Assembly (NCBI GenBank): GCA_019722365.1
Contig: JADFUC010000954.1
Span: 372,001 to 436,000 of the forward strand
DNA length: 64,000 bases
Origin: Lithospermum erythrorhizon
Taxonomy: Eukaryota > Streptophyta > Magnoliopsida > Boraginales > Boraginaceae
Direction: 5' to 3'
Of the stretch, positions 21,819 to 40,220 are shown in pieces. The translations under genes and the position numbers were made by a program. The notes beneath the pieces are model-generated. The model saw only the letters and a list, made by a program, of their open reading frames with translations, ran no database searches and had not been told where the DNA came from. The stretch's first letter is position 1. Every line of letters begins with the position of its first letter.

Positions 21819-24800
21819 TTATTGTACTCGTACTCCTAAGTCCTTGAAATAGTTCCGAAATGCATGAGCAGGATCATCCTCTTCAACTTCATGCATCTGA
21901 GCTGCAATCTCGGCTCTCTTTTGAAGTGCCACACTGTTAAATGCATTTTAAGGATGAATAACAGCAACACAAAAGAAGAAGAAGAAGAAGAAGATGAGTA
22001 TGTATGGTATATTTTTAATATAAATTTACTATGCAAAGCTTCAAACAAAATAACAATGTAAAAAGACTTTCCTAGGGGAATAATCAGAACAATAAGATAT
22101 GCGCATCCAAAGCACACATTAAAAGAATCACTAGTTCCATAAACTATGGCATGTAGCAGTGATCGCACTCTGTAAGTAGCAAATGAGTGACCATTTCTGA
22201 AGACTCCGGACTGTGTGACGAATGCATCATTTATTTGTTTGAATAATACAAAGTGACCACAAAAAGCGAAGACAGATCTAAAGAACTTGGGAGGATAGTA
22301 ACTTCAAAAAATCTCTGTATCACTGGAGTCATGTAAGTGCAGTACTGAGTTCACATCTAGATGAAGTTATCTCATGGTGATCCTTGTGAGTTGTGACCCG
22401 TAAATCATAGACAACCATGGCTGATCATATTCTAATGCAAGAATCCAAAAATACTGGTCTAATACATAAAACCAAACAATATCTGCAGTACAGAAGGCAT
22501 TAGAGTTTGTGTGCATGTTTGCAACACTATAACTTACCATATTTTGCCATAATATTTCTGAAGTTGTCTCTTCAAAGCCCTCTCTCTGATACCCTTTGAG
22601 TTTAGCGACTCCATTAATGCATCTAGCTGTCATATAAAGCAATATATTTAAGAGAAATAAGGAGAGCAGTAAGTAATAGATGGGTAAGAATAAACGTACG
22701 AGACAGTCCTGATAAAACCACACTATACCTCTCCTTTGGTGCAGTAATAGCCCCACTTCAAGAAGTCAGAACTCTCAACAAATATTCTTCCATCACGTCG
22801 GAAAAACCAATACCTGTTATGACTTCTGTCCTTCCCTAGTGGATGAGTGCATACGTATCGTTTCTCTATTTCGCTTTCAAGATATTCTTTCTGTAGAAAT
22901 AAGACAAGTAGTAAATAAGACTGCCCAACAAAAGATTGTTCACCGTTAATATTTCCTTGTGTGTATTGTAAGTTTGGTAGGGGCCAGGAGATACAGCAAA
23001 TGAGAGAGCTATTGATACCCTCTGTTCTTTGTCTCTCTTCTCTATGACTTCCTTTATCCCATCTTTCATCATCTTATGCACAATTCTCTTGGGATTTACA
23101 TTTCCTGGAGTTCCATCTGTGTCCGACCTCTGCTTCTTGTCATTCCTTTTGTGTGAGGTGCCTGCTTCCTCAGAACCACTACTGAACACAGAAGGAAGAT
23201 AAGACAGTTAAAAACGGTAAACAAAAACACATGCTCAAGAAACAAATTTGCCCAGTGGAAAGAGCAATGATAGAGGTTATACTTACCTGCTCTCCAATGC
23301 ATGTTTCGTCCCAGATGTATTTGAAACAATTCCATTTTGTATACCTTGATTCCCATTTGGACGGCCTTCTGAGTTATTTCCATCAAATTCCAAACTAACA
23401 GCTGTTGATACCTTGGTATTGCAGGAAACCTTTAAACGTTTTTCTTCTCTCTTCCTTCTTCCATCCTCAAGGGCTTCATCTCTCCTTGCTGCAGAAAGAG
23501 CTTGCCGCACATCAATACTGTCATCCAGATCCTCTCTGAAAATATCTGTTTCAAGTGCCTGGGCAACAAGTTGTCCCAATATTCGTAACTTAACTTGAAC
23601 ATTCAGATGTCCATAGCGACCACTTCTAATTGTTGCACAGTGAGCTGATAATTCAACAACCTCAGGCATCTCTAAAAAGTCGCACAAATAATCTGACCAA
23701 GTAACCAATGTGATCTAGAGAAACAAAAACAAAAAAAGGATTAGCACAAGACATGAGCATGCCAACAATAAGATGAAAGCATTTTCACCTACCAATAGAA
23801 AAGAAATGCATTCTTAAATATTGCATAAAATCATGATTTTTACAGTAAGTCTCTCTATAAACAACCAACCTTTGCGTCCCGTTTTTTCTTCAGTAAGGTT
23901 TCTAGATACCGTCCCTTATCCTTTACAAGCAACTTAAGAAGAGTTAAATGAGATTCTGCAATGAGGACATTGTTGTCCTTGTGGCAAAGAGCACTTTCAA
24001 AATCTTTAAGAGAGAATGGCAACAACTGGAGAAACCTTCCAAAAGAAGTACAAAATTCCCATAACATCAATAGATCCCCCACACAATCCATTGGAACATT
24101 GAAATTTCGGCAAGGAGAAGGCCTCTTGGTTAAAGATGGATCATCATCCCCAGGTGATACTAACAAATCTTCAATCGGGTATCTGATTAAATGACCATTG
24201 GGTAATTGGCTTTCCGCATGCACTAACAAAAAATGAAAGAGAATTATGCTTATGTTCAAAACAATAACACAACACCTATGGAGAAAGGTTGCTCAAGACA
24301 ACATGGAAAAAGGAAAAGGACTTTGGATGCACTAAGTGATATCAAAATCTAGAGCTTCTGTGATGGCACTAGGCCAAATGCTCCAATATTAGAAGTGAGT
24401 GCAAAGAATGTAACCAACCTTTATGGGCAACTTTCCCATGTTCAACTCCCTGAATAGAAAAGAAAAAACATTAGGAGAATGGCCAAAAGAAATAATCATG
24501 ATAAGAAGGTTCAAGAAACGTAAAATAATAGCAGAAACTTTTTCATTTACCACTATATTTTTTCCATCTTCAGTTTTCATTGTTTTCCTACTACAAACAG
24601 CAATCGTGTTCTTTCTTTTCCGACTGTATACAGCAACTTCTTTCTGTAAGGGCTGTTTTTCAGTCTGCTTCACAACAGGAAGATCAGTTGAGATACCATG
24701 CTTCTTAGCAAAACTCTCATGGATAACCCAAGGATGCTTCCTGTAAGTAGATACTTTAATAAAAGACTCTAGAACATGTCTAGTGAAAGGCAGTTTGTCC

Positions 24801-26087
24801 CTCAACAAATCTTGTTCCTTCACAAAAGAACATCCAGTTACTTCACCATTGTAATCGAGCCACAAAACTTTATACTGAGCTACACCATCCTCCTCTAAAA
24901 TTTTAACAACCTTGCACGGAAATACATAATTATTCTTCTTTCCATATAATTCACAACCTTCTGACAATGGTTCCTGAAACTTTGCAATGATGTAATCTAC
25001 AAGATGCATTAATGGGGCCATGCCTGACAAGTCAATAGATTCTTTAGAAATACATATCAAATATTAACGTGAAAAAAGACTAAAAGATTAAATGAAACCA
25101 TGTTCAGAATAGGCAAAGTTTCCAGATATATGCATTAATGAAGAGATATTTCTCTATTAACAACTTGACTCGATGCCAACAAAATTCTAACCATTTCAAA
25201 GACGATAAAACCAAATACATACTGTGAAAAGTTAAGGCAACAAAGGATCAGCTTTCAAATATGACAATAAATGATGCAAATCACGAGGGGGATCTAATAT
25301 ACTTCCACCCAGAACCTATAGATGGAGAACCAAGCTATATTTATTACCGGACGGCAGACAGCACATAGAACCCCAAATTTTAAACTGTGCGAAGCAGGCT
25401 GCAAATAATTATCTATATGAGGCATACTAGTATAGGAGGTATTGCAAATAAAGTCAAAAAATGCTTTATACTTCAAAATGAAATGTGATATATATTGACA
25501 TCAATATTTTTAAAGACAATATAACACATCAACACCCGAAAAGCATACACAAAAGATAAGAACTAATAGAAAATCATACAAATTCTTACCAACACAGTTC
25601 ATTCTCACTGAATATGCAATAGAAACCACATATATCTGAACTGAATAACCACAACAGCATTATAGCAATCAAAATCCTTAAAACTGAAGTGGTAAACTTA
25701 CAGTACTGGACATCTGAGAGAACAGGACCAACAAGCTCATTTGGGAATTGCCGAGCTTGGTCACGCTCTTTCTTCTCAGAGACCAAAGCCTCTTCAAATG
25801 TCAAATCACTGTCCCCAGTTACCTCACATAACCATACCCTCCTACGGTAAAAGTTCATCCTCTTCAGATACTCACTGCAGAGAAATGGAATCACAACTTA
25901 GTTTAAACCAGATACCCCGTACTAATTTTAAATACTATCTTTTCCTCATCTACTGGAGTTAAATTACAATGTACCTATAATCAGTGAAGATTTCGTTCGT
26001 AAATCGAACTTGGAATACAAGCTGTCGAGGTTTCAACTCTTTTGGCCTTTCCACCAAAGGAAACCGCTTCCCTTCATATAGAGGCAT
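21819..26087 (-). CDS. WAC-DDT-WHIM domain protein (DDW1-like, ISWI complex subunit)
   Basis: Exons on the minus strand, 5' to 3': 26087-25975, 25874-25702, 25023-24551, 24449-24419, 24222-23870, 23714-23287, 23181-23019, 22890-22729, 22626-22538, 21933-21819; the frame closes to 699 aa. The start MPLYEGKRFPLVERP begins a WAC domain (about 1-100, including FQVRFTNEIFTDY and EYLKRMNFYRRRVWLCE). A DDT domain spans about 305-365 (VPMDCVGDLLMLWEFCTSFG). A charged helix (EDGRRKREEKR) follows, and a WHIM motif at about 590-645 (HPLGKDRSHNRYWFFRRDG). This order matches plant DDT-WAC proteins, relatives of ACF1/WSTF that join ISWI remodellers (CHR11/17) and help space nucleosomes. The domain order is seen; the partner is family knowledge. 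The 31-nt exon 24449-24419 is easily missed by gene finders. A GAA/AAG microsatellite (about 21973-21995) lies in the last intron. Confidence 0.9.
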
Positions 26088-26140
26088 TCTTCAACAGCAA
26101 CAACTAGAACCATCCATCAAAACCCAAGAAAACAGAAAAA

Positions 26141-26530
26141 CTCTTAAAAGTGAAACTAATAATCACATCCAACATATAAATCACTCAAAATAAACTCCAA
26201 TCAACAATAGGACGCAAAATTAAAACACCCCACAAAAACTCTTAAAAGTGAAACTAATAGTCGCAACCAACATATACATTACACAAAAATAAACTTCAAT
26301 CAACGGACACAAGATTAAACCACCCCACAACAACTCTTAGGAGTGAAACCAATAGTCGCAACCAACATATACATCACTCAAAATAAACTCCAATCAACAA
26401 GAGGACGCCAAATTCAACCACCCCACAAAAACTCTTAAAACTGAAACCACTGGTCACAACCACCATATACATTACACAAAACAAGCCCCAATCAATAAGA
26501 GCACACAACATCAAACCAACCCCACAAAAA
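26141..26530. repeat. 97-bp minisatellite, four copies, upstream of the DDW1-like start
   Basis: The word CTCTTA(A/G)(A/G)A(G/C)TGAAAC begins units at 26141, 26239, 26334 and 26432, giving spacings of 98, 95 and 98 bp. Each unit also carries CAACATATA(A/C)AT, AAATAAACT(C/T)CAATCAAC and ACCCCACAA. The array starts about 55 bp upstream of the initiator ATG of the minus-strand gene, so it lies in its 5' UTR, a 5' UTR intron or the core promoter. Confidence 0.9.
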
Positions 26531-29203
26531 AAACCAATCATAAAACAAGAATTCATCATCAAAGCTGGCATTTATATCACTGATCATATAATTCAAATAA
26601 CAAACATTCAAGAACAACCCTTTTTCTAAAACTACCTAAAGATTGAATTTTTAATACATTTAAGCTAAAACAACAAAAGAAAACATACCAGACAAGAAAA
26701 TAAAACAACCCAACTTCAAATTTATCTTCAAGGAGGTGGACTAGAAAAGTGGGGTGGGGGTGGTGGGGGGGGGAGTGGAGCTGTGAGACGTGAGACTTTG
26801 TCTTTGGTGTATATATGTATGACACAAAACGGCAAAACAACACAATACGATACAATACAATACCACACTACAAATTTGAAGAGTGGTTTAGTATTTATTT
26901 ACGCTCCCTATTTAAACTCCCTCGTTTTCCAGCTAGGCATATCCAACAAATTTACAATGGGCCATATACTATATACTATAATTTGGTTTTGACCCCTATA
27001 TAACATCATCCTATGTACAAGAATCATAAAACAACCATTTTCATCATTTTTTAACAAGTCCTCCTTTCATAGTTTATCCCAAAAATTGTCCAAGTTTCAT
27101 AGTACTTATAAGTTTTTACCAAGTATTTTGATGTAGTGAATCGACCATCATTCCCGGATTTAAAGAACATGCTTTGGCCGTTAGATTCTCTACGAATAGC
27201 ATATCGGATTCTTCCAGACCTAGCCATTTGATTATCAAAAAAAATATACTACTTTTAGTTAGATTAGGAGAAAATGTCATCATTGCAACAAAATGTTCAC
27301 TCCTTTGACCATCAAAACAAATAAAGTGATGGTAAAAATATACTGAATATGAGCTTAATTTATGATAGTGGAAAGTGCAATTATGAGGAGCCATGACTAG
27401 TTATGGAAACTCCTTTGACCATCATTGCAACAAAATGTTATCCTCCTTATCCTTATAGTTATCGGCGGATTATTTCTTTAAGTAATGAAGATAAGCATGA
27501 ATTAGTATCTTATTATTAGATTTGAAGTTCATAGAGGCATAGCTTTGGTCTTCCGAGAGTCAAATTCCGCTCAAATTCTTCTCGGTAAGATTCTTGACTA
27601 CTAAATAAATTGGGATTATAAGATCTGGAATTAATCAAATATTAGTACGGCAGAACTACTTTTTTTCGCATTTTAGTATTAGCATTGGATACTAGTAATG
27701 AAAATTAAGCTCGTCGGTTCCTTTAATTAACGGTTTAGAAATAATTGGTTTCAAATAATAGTAACGATATGGTTTATAAAATGTCTTCTTTTGGAGTACT
27801 AGTTAGAGTATACTCATTATATTATTGGATTTTTAACGAATATTTGATTAAAGTCTCTTTCATCTATTATATATTTTCTTTATATACAATTCGTTAAATT
27901 GTTAGATTTGTATATCACGTTAATACAAGAATACTTTTGATATATATTCTTGTCCAGAAGATAACAGTGTTCATTCATTTATTCTCATTAATGATTATCT
28001 AATGAAACAAATACAATATCAATTATTCATTATATATATGCAGGAAGAAGAATTATTGATGCGTACTTACAAATATGAGCTTTAGTCCAAAGACTAATCT
28101 AGAAGATTTTGTTTACAATAATATGTGATTTTATTATTATTACTAGTCAATAAGACTTGAGAAAAAAAATATTTGTTTTACCGCTTTATACTCCTGACTA
28201 ATCTATAGACTTGATTATGTAGTTGGAGAAAGAATTGTTGTTTATCGCTAGTCGGAAGGATAATCCACAAATTTTGTCATAATAAATTATGCACAACTTT
28301 ATGAAAAAATAGCTCAAATTGTCGTCTTGAAGACTCAATTTTAAATTAGTACGAATATTGAGAGATTAAAAGGTTCTATGATGGTTATATTACATATAAT
28401 CTATATGCAATTTAAGTTCCCTCTTGATTTATCTTGATGCCCTCTTGATTTAGCACTCATATGGAATACCATGAATTTCGTCATGAGACTTGATGACTCA
28501 TATAATTTGGAGAAAATGAATGTATCGAATTTTATGAACTTAAAGTGCATCTAATTTCTTTTAGGTCCAGAAGTGCCCTACATATTAAATTCAATTAATG
28601 TATAGACATTTAACTATACTTGATCTAAATATGTATCTACTGTTGAGTTCAAGAGTCTTGAATGCGTAAAATAAGCTAATTTACTAAAATGTTTTAATTG
28701 CATAAGTTAGTCTTGAAGACAATAACAAAAAAAAATGGTGGAATATACAAACATTATTTGGCTCATTTGGAAGACATAACACATGATTATATTTTAAGAT
28801 ACAATAATATAGAAGTGGTTAATTCCTGAAGTGGTCTAATTATCTAATTCAACCCGTATGTTGAAGTGGTGACAGAAATATGTCGCGTATAGTATCCTGA
28901 CTGAAACCGTTCTAAAGATGAGACAAATTGTTTACTTATTAAGAGCCGAATGTTGCTCCCTTGATATATGAGGTGAATTGTAAAGTTTGATTGAAGGCTC
29001 AAAAGAACTAACATGGGTCACGAAGATGTGTATTAAAAATGGATAGTATTCTTAAGTCTAAAAAGAAATCATCCTTTAAAAGCATCACGTAAATTGTCTA
29101 TGACATTGAGACAACAAGTGAAAGTTCCAAAAGAGTTAATATTTGTGAAAAGTGTAACAAAGTCAATTGAAGGCTTGGAAGAGTTAATATATTATTTCCT
29201 AAA

Positions 29204-29333
29204 GTAACACCCACTAGAGTATAAATATACTCTGAAAACTCTAGTGGGTGTTACTTCAGGAATAACATTAACACCCACTAGAGTATAATATCTAATTGTT
29301 AATGTTATTCAGATATACTCTAGTAGGTGTTAC
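29204..29333. repeat. Alternating inverted repeats forming a strong hairpin
   Basis: GTAACACCCACTAGAGT (29204-29220) is followed after 17 nt by its exact reverse complement (29238-29254). A second pair of the same word lies at 29269-29287 and, with one mismatch, 29315-29333. Nested inside is AATAACATTAACA paired with TGTTAATGTTATT. The word therefore occurs four times in alternating orientation within 130 bp. Confidence 0.95.
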
Positions 29334-29339
29334 AACAAA

Positions 29340-29880
29340 TATGCTTCTATTCAGAGTACATATGTACTACAGTCGCCAGAGTATAAATATACTGCAGCTT
29401 CGATTCTATACATAATGAATATGCTTAATGTCATATATTCAGAGTACACATGTGCTTTATTGATAAACATTTAAGTACCATGTACTCTGTAACTGTCAAA
29501 CTGATAATGTGTGAGTATAAATATACTTGTATTTAGAGTATATTTGTACTCCAGATACACATATGTGAGTTCATATATACTCTGAAATTGATAATGTGTA
29601 TATTTGTATTTAGAGTATATTCGTACTCTACACTCACGTATTTGAATAGAAATATACTATGGGATCTTGAATGTATGTTTGTCTTATCTCTTACATATTT
29701 AGTCTGAATACTCTAAGAATTGGGAAATCTATATATTTATACTCATAATATATGTGTACTCTGGACACACATGTTTGAGTACGACTATACTCTATGATGA
29801 AAATGTGTATATTTGTACTCATTGCACATGTACACTCTAGATACAAATGTGTGAGTTCAAATATACTTTGTGAGTTATCA
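29340..29880. repeat. Dense run of short palindromes (AGTATAAATATACT / AGTACATATGTACT)
   Basis: Across about 540 bp the words GAGTAYA and its complement TRTACTC recur more than a dozen times, often as near-perfect 12-16 bp palindromes (for example AGTACATATGTACT near 29357). The same GAGTATAAATATACTC core lies in the hairpin just upstream, so the two blocks look like one evolved unit. No open frame crosses it. Confidence 0.8.
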
Positions 29881-30126
29881 TTATCTGATGGTTTGAAATT
29901 AAATTGCTTTAAACCTTCTTATTTTATGTGAATAGCTCTAGATTTGCCTATATTTGTCATTTTATATACTTGTAGTATTTAGAGATTTAATAACTACACT
30001 AACTTTTGATTTCAGAAATAGAAACTTAAAACTAAAGTTTCTGAATTTACCTTATCAATTGATCTATGATTTAGAAATATTGTAGAAAGCTTATTTGAAT
30101 TGTCTATGTGTTCATCTTTTTGTTAG

Positions 30127-30255
30127 GATAACAACAAGGTGTGGAGTTGGATGCACGAGAAAGTAAAAGGATGGAGTGGTAACGTGAATGATAGTTCTTA
30201 CGTTTCTATGGGAATCATGATGGCACGAAGCTTCGAAAATTGGATGAAGAATTAG
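30127..30255 (+). pseudogene. Possible orphan terminal exon (42 codons plus stop)
   Basis: After a pyrimidine-rich tract and TTGTTAG acceptor, a clean frame reads DNNKVWSWMHEKVKGWSGNV and ends ARSFENWMKN followed by a stop. It is less AT-rich than its surroundings and has ordinary plant codon use, unlike the random ORFs nearby. I find no matching upstream exons and do not recognise the family. It could be a gene fragment captured or left behind, or chance. Confidence 0.35.
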
Positions 30256-31420
30256 GAATTATTGTAATGAAGCATTATTGCAACATTTGAAATTTGGTTT
30301 TGTCTCGTCTTTGTTTCGTTAATTGGTAATTTTATAATGTGATTTGTTTATATGATAGTTGTACATTAAGATTAAAGTGTTTTCTTTATGATATACAAAA
30401 TAATATTTTTATACACATTCATGATGATAATACATATTTGTAAGAGTGAAAATATACTCTCATTGATATATGGAAGTAACTTCCCATTACAACAAATAGT
30501 AGTAAATTGTCAGACAGTACATGCCGCTAGCTTAGGATTAACTTGTTGACTCGGAAAAACATATAACATGTTTGCTTGTAGAAAATAGGCTATGACTTTT
30601 CTGGGCATTCCATTATGCAGGCTTCGTTCATGTTCATTGAAGGGAAAAAACTGGAATTAAAACGGACCCCTTGAGCAATTGTGGAATGAATCACATTAGT
30701 AAAACACTTTTCTCGGATATGGCGTGGTTGGTGCAATTGAACTCCATAAGTTGATTTAATTATGCAAACGTCTCGAGAAGAACTGATGTGACTCTGCCAC
30801 GTGGAGATGCTTTTCGTGAATAATTACTGAAATAAAGGACCCAAAGACCGAAAATGTCAACTATAACATTCTGACACCAAGGGCATGACAGCGATGCTCC
30901 TTTTAAGCAAAATCCATTCACCTCTAATGTCTGATGAAAATCAACCTTGTATTCATCATGAATAGATATGATCGATTTCCACCCCAATTAATATATTCAG
31001 GAGTTGTCACTCAATAATTTTATAATCGAAATGTTTTTTTGTCTTTCTTAAAAATAGCCGTAAAAATTTCTACGTAATTAAAGTTACACGTAATCGAAGT
31101 TTTGATAAATACAAAATCTCCATTAATATATTTTAACATGAGCCCATATATATACGAGATAGAGAATCATGATGATATTTTAATTTAACGATTCTTGACG
31201 TAAAATCACAGGCAATTGTAATGTTATTAATTTTTTATTGAATGTAAAAATAGAAAGGGTAATTTGGTCACAAAACTTTGATTCTGCATATAGAGATTTT
31301 TTTATGTTTTATTTGTGAAACATCTTTAAATTACAACAGAGTGTCGGCTGATGGCTTGAAACTTCATGCATATCTCTAAATAAAAAATAAATAAAAAATT
31401 CAATTGGAGTAGCAGCACCA

Positions 31421-31430
31421 AAACCCTAAA
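31421..31430 (+). promoter_or_regulatory. Telo-box AAACCCTAAA upstream of RIO2
   Basis: AAACCCTAAA, followed by CCTAACC, lies 263 bp before the RIO2 start codon. Telo-boxes are enriched in promoters and leaders of plant ribosome-biogenesis and translation genes, which suits RIO2. A gtgcag acceptor near 31660 suggests the leader may be spliced. Confidence 0.6.
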
Positions 31431-31689
31431 CCTAACCTTCTTTCCCCTCCTCCGTAATTAACCTCTTTTTATGCAATTTTTATTTCATCATAAAAATTGG
31501 TCAACTATTTTCAGCAATTTCAATTTCAGTAAAACAAAATAAAAATAAAAATTTGGTGAACTCTTTTTTCTTCAATTTTGATTTCAGCAAAAAAAAAAAA
31601 AAATGGTTCTTGAACAATAAATAATCGATATTTTAACTTAACATGTGTATTGATGTGCAGATAAATTTAAATTAAAGAAAAAAAAATAA

Positions 31690-37084
<5,395 letters not shown>

Positions 37085-37919
37085 ATTTCCCAGTCATTGT
37101 TGAAAGAACCATGGGGTGAAAGCTTATTTTCTTTCATTTTGCGGGTGGTTGTGATATTTCATCTCGTCGAAGATGAATGGGCAAAGAACAGATGTGGTAA
37201 AATGGAAGATTGCAAAGAGCATGGGCGTTTCACTGGCTAGCTATGGTCTGTTTGATGGCTGTTATTTTTGGGATCACTTGTTTTGTTAAGCTCTAGAATA
37301 TGTTTTGTTTTTTCTCTATATATATACCCTAAATTTCTTTTGGTTGCTTAGGGTGAATTGTATGATTATTTTTTTACTGTAGTATGTGTTTATCTAAATG
37401 TAAGTGTTTTTGGCATGCATTGTATTGTCTTTAATGGATGGCATAATTAAACTCCTATCAAATGGTGTTGTCACCATTTGGATGACATGATTTGGAAGTA
37501 TTTCACATCTTTCTTTTGAGTTTATTTTGTTTTGAGGCGATAGTTTAACATGCTTTATTTAGTTTGAATAATAAATTGGTGTTTCAATTGCTATTCTCCA
37601 ATCTGCTATATCTTGGAAAACAGACGTTTGTTAGCACCTAAATAATGTGTCTAATAGATGCCTCATATTTGTTTTACCATTTGATAATTTTTGGTTTTGA
37701 TAAATATGATTTGATCATGATTTTAAATATTTTATGTTTTATTACTACTATTTTCATCAAAGTCCCATGCACTTCTTCAGTATGTCGAATTTTGTTGAGC
37801 TTTGCTTCCTTGTAAGTTGGAGTAAATAAAATATATCATGAAAACAAACTCTATGTTTTAAAAAACTTATACATGTATTAACTTCCATACGAAGCTTTTA
37901 AAACCTGAATAACATGTTG

Positions 37920-39321
37920 TGTTATGAATAGTTGAGGCTTCTTTATTTTGTTGAAATATTTTTGGTAAATAAGAAAAATATGGCTAGGTGAATCTCACAT
38001 TATAAATTGGCATCACCTTTTGTACTGCAAAATAGCGTAAATCAGTTCGGCTGATATACGTATTCTCTTCTCTGCTCTCTTGTTTGTCTAGTTTAATAAT
38101 TACAATCTAAGTAGTGATAAATAATATCGTATTGGTTTGAAATTTACAGTAAATATTCGGTTTTATAACGCTTTATTCTGCGATCGTGCCAAAGTGAAGT
38201 ACTTTACTCGGGAATATAATCATGTCCAATGTTAGCTTGTCAGTTCAAAATTCTAAACATAATTGGGGACAACACTACATAACTTGGAACAACAAGCTTA
38301 ATAGAATGCAGCATGTGAGGGACTGGGCAAATCCTTGAGGGTGATATCTACGGGGACTGGCAGGTTGACTGGAAGAGTTGTCAATGAAAAGGTAGAGAGT
38401 AAATAGGATAATCAGCCTTGCGCGTTGATGATGGATTACAAAGCAGTCTTCGAATCTGAATCACAGATATTGTGGAACATGATTTGGACATCGGAGGAAG
38501 ATCTTACTTCCTCGTTGATGGATCGATTAAGACAATTAAGGTTAAAGATTATAAAAGGAATGTTGTTGCCTATAATTCGGCTATGCCAAATTATAGATGC
38601 GGTTAGAATTTTGTGGCATAACTATAACCGAAGAAGAAAAGTTGGAAAAAATGTTACTGACTTTCATGCATCTGAAGATGTTACAAACTTGACAATATAG
38701 GATGAGGGGATTTATTAATTACGATTTGGTTGCGGCTCTTCTAGTGGCGAGCAAAATAATAATGATGTTCTCATAAAAAACCATCGATTCGTCACTGCGA
38801 GGCGGCGGCATAAGGAGAGGTAGATATCCGGTATATTCGTGTATGATAATGTGGCATATCTGTATGGCGCTTCTACATTCAGTTTTCAACAAACAGTTGA
38901 GTAATAGAATCGTCGCCAAGATTTTTGAAGAAGCTACGCATGTTTCGTTGAGGGGAGGCATCTTGTTGTACTCTTTTTCTTATGAGGAGGTTTTTATCCT
39001 TTGGATTTTTGTATAAGGTTTTTAACGAGCTGACATACACTTAAAATGGCAGTGAAAGATATTTGAGGGAGTGTTATGAATAGTTGGGCTGCTGCCCACT
39101 TATGTTGAAATATTTTTGGTAAATAAGGAAAATATAAACAGTATGGCCGAGGTGAATCTCATATTTATAAATTGATCTCGCTTTTGCTATGTGCAGTCAA
39201 GTTCAGCAATATACATATTACTCTTCTCTGCTCTCTTGTTTGTCCAGTTTAGTAATTACAATCTGAATAGTGATAAATAATATCGTATTAATTTGAGCTA
39301 TTAAATATCGATTTTTATAAT
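37920..39321 (+). mobile_element. Small LTR retroelement (TRIM-like or deleted Copia), ~1.4 kb
   Basis: Two direct repeats of about 190-250 bp match closely: 37920 to about 38168, and 39072 to about 39321. Both begin TGTTATGAATAGTTG and share GTTGAAATATTTTTGGTAAA, CTTCTCTGCTCTCTTGTTTG and AGTGATAAATAATATCGTAT. A purine tract (TTTGAGGGAG) directly precedes the second repeat, as in Copia elements. The interior is about 0.9 kb with no gag-pol; the 91-aa frame at 38425-38700 is unassigned. Exact LTR ends and target duplication are unclear. Confidence 0.75.
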
Positions 39322-39996
39322 ATATTGATCATTTACATATAGTTTTTTGTGGGAAAAATTAGTGAATCAAATATAATAACCTTTGAATATCTTGAAAGAA
39401 ATATATTACGTATTTGCTACATCCGTACGTTTGAGGAATACAATGGAGTTTTATGCTAAAATCAATTGACACAAATAATTTGATAGAAAAAAAATTAAAT
39501 GTAAGGAGGAAGGACTATTTTTTGAGAAAATAAATAAAAGAAATATATTTTTCAATAGATTAGTAGGGGGCTAGGGGCAACTATCACCCCTGTTCCACTA
39601 GACCACCACGGTACATTTGTATCACGATCATATAAATTAATCATATATTTTATTATATTCAATATAAGACGGATCTTCTTCAATCCTACATATTCATTGC
39701 AATTAATGTATCCTAACTTATGTCATTGAATCAAGTACAATAGGTCGATGGTTTTAATTATGGAATTGATGAAACTCAACCCCCTTCTTTCCACTTGAAG
39801 ATGGTGAAACACTGCTTAAAGTACTGCTTCTGAATCAAGAACATACAATTACCCAAAGAACTATTGAATGATACTATATATCATCATTCAATGAGGCTCT
39901 ATATTTTGGTAGAGTAAGTTAATATGGAGAGGCAATGTAAGTAAATTCTATAATAAAGGAATATATAGGAACATAAATTCAGTTTCTCTATGGCAT

Positions 39997-40220
39997 GGAC
40001 GGACCTATCATATTAGTTCGGAATACTATAAAAAATAAGTAGTTCAAATGATTAAGTTTTTATCTATTTTGTAGAAGGTTTTTAGTTTAAATCTTGCTCC
40101 AAATATTTTCTTCTTCTTCTTTTGTTTACTTTTATTCTTTTCAAAATAAATACTCATATTGAATTTTTATATTTTAAATGATAAAATGAATATTCTATGT
40201 TCAAATATAGATCCGTCCCT
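39997..40220. mobile_element. Dispersed repeat family B, copy 1
   Basis: The stretch is bounded by GGACGGACCTA on the left and TAGATCCGTCC on the right, an imperfect inverted repeat. The interior is AT-rich with a T-rich run and CTCATATTGAATTTTTATAT. A second copy at 49798-50035 shares order and wording. It has no coding capacity. Confidence 0.6.

Noticed and set aside
26374..26571. 65-codon minus-strand ORF upstream of the DDW1-like gene
   Set aside because: It is the 97-bp minisatellite read in an open frame.
29204..29880. CRISPR-like reading of the repeat cluster
   Set aside because: Repeats alternate in orientation and lack equal spacers, and the sequence is eukaryotic nuclear DNA.
38719..38961. 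80-codon minus-strand ORF as a host gene
   Set aside because: It lies between the two LTR-like repeats with no recognisable domain, so it is treated as part of the element.
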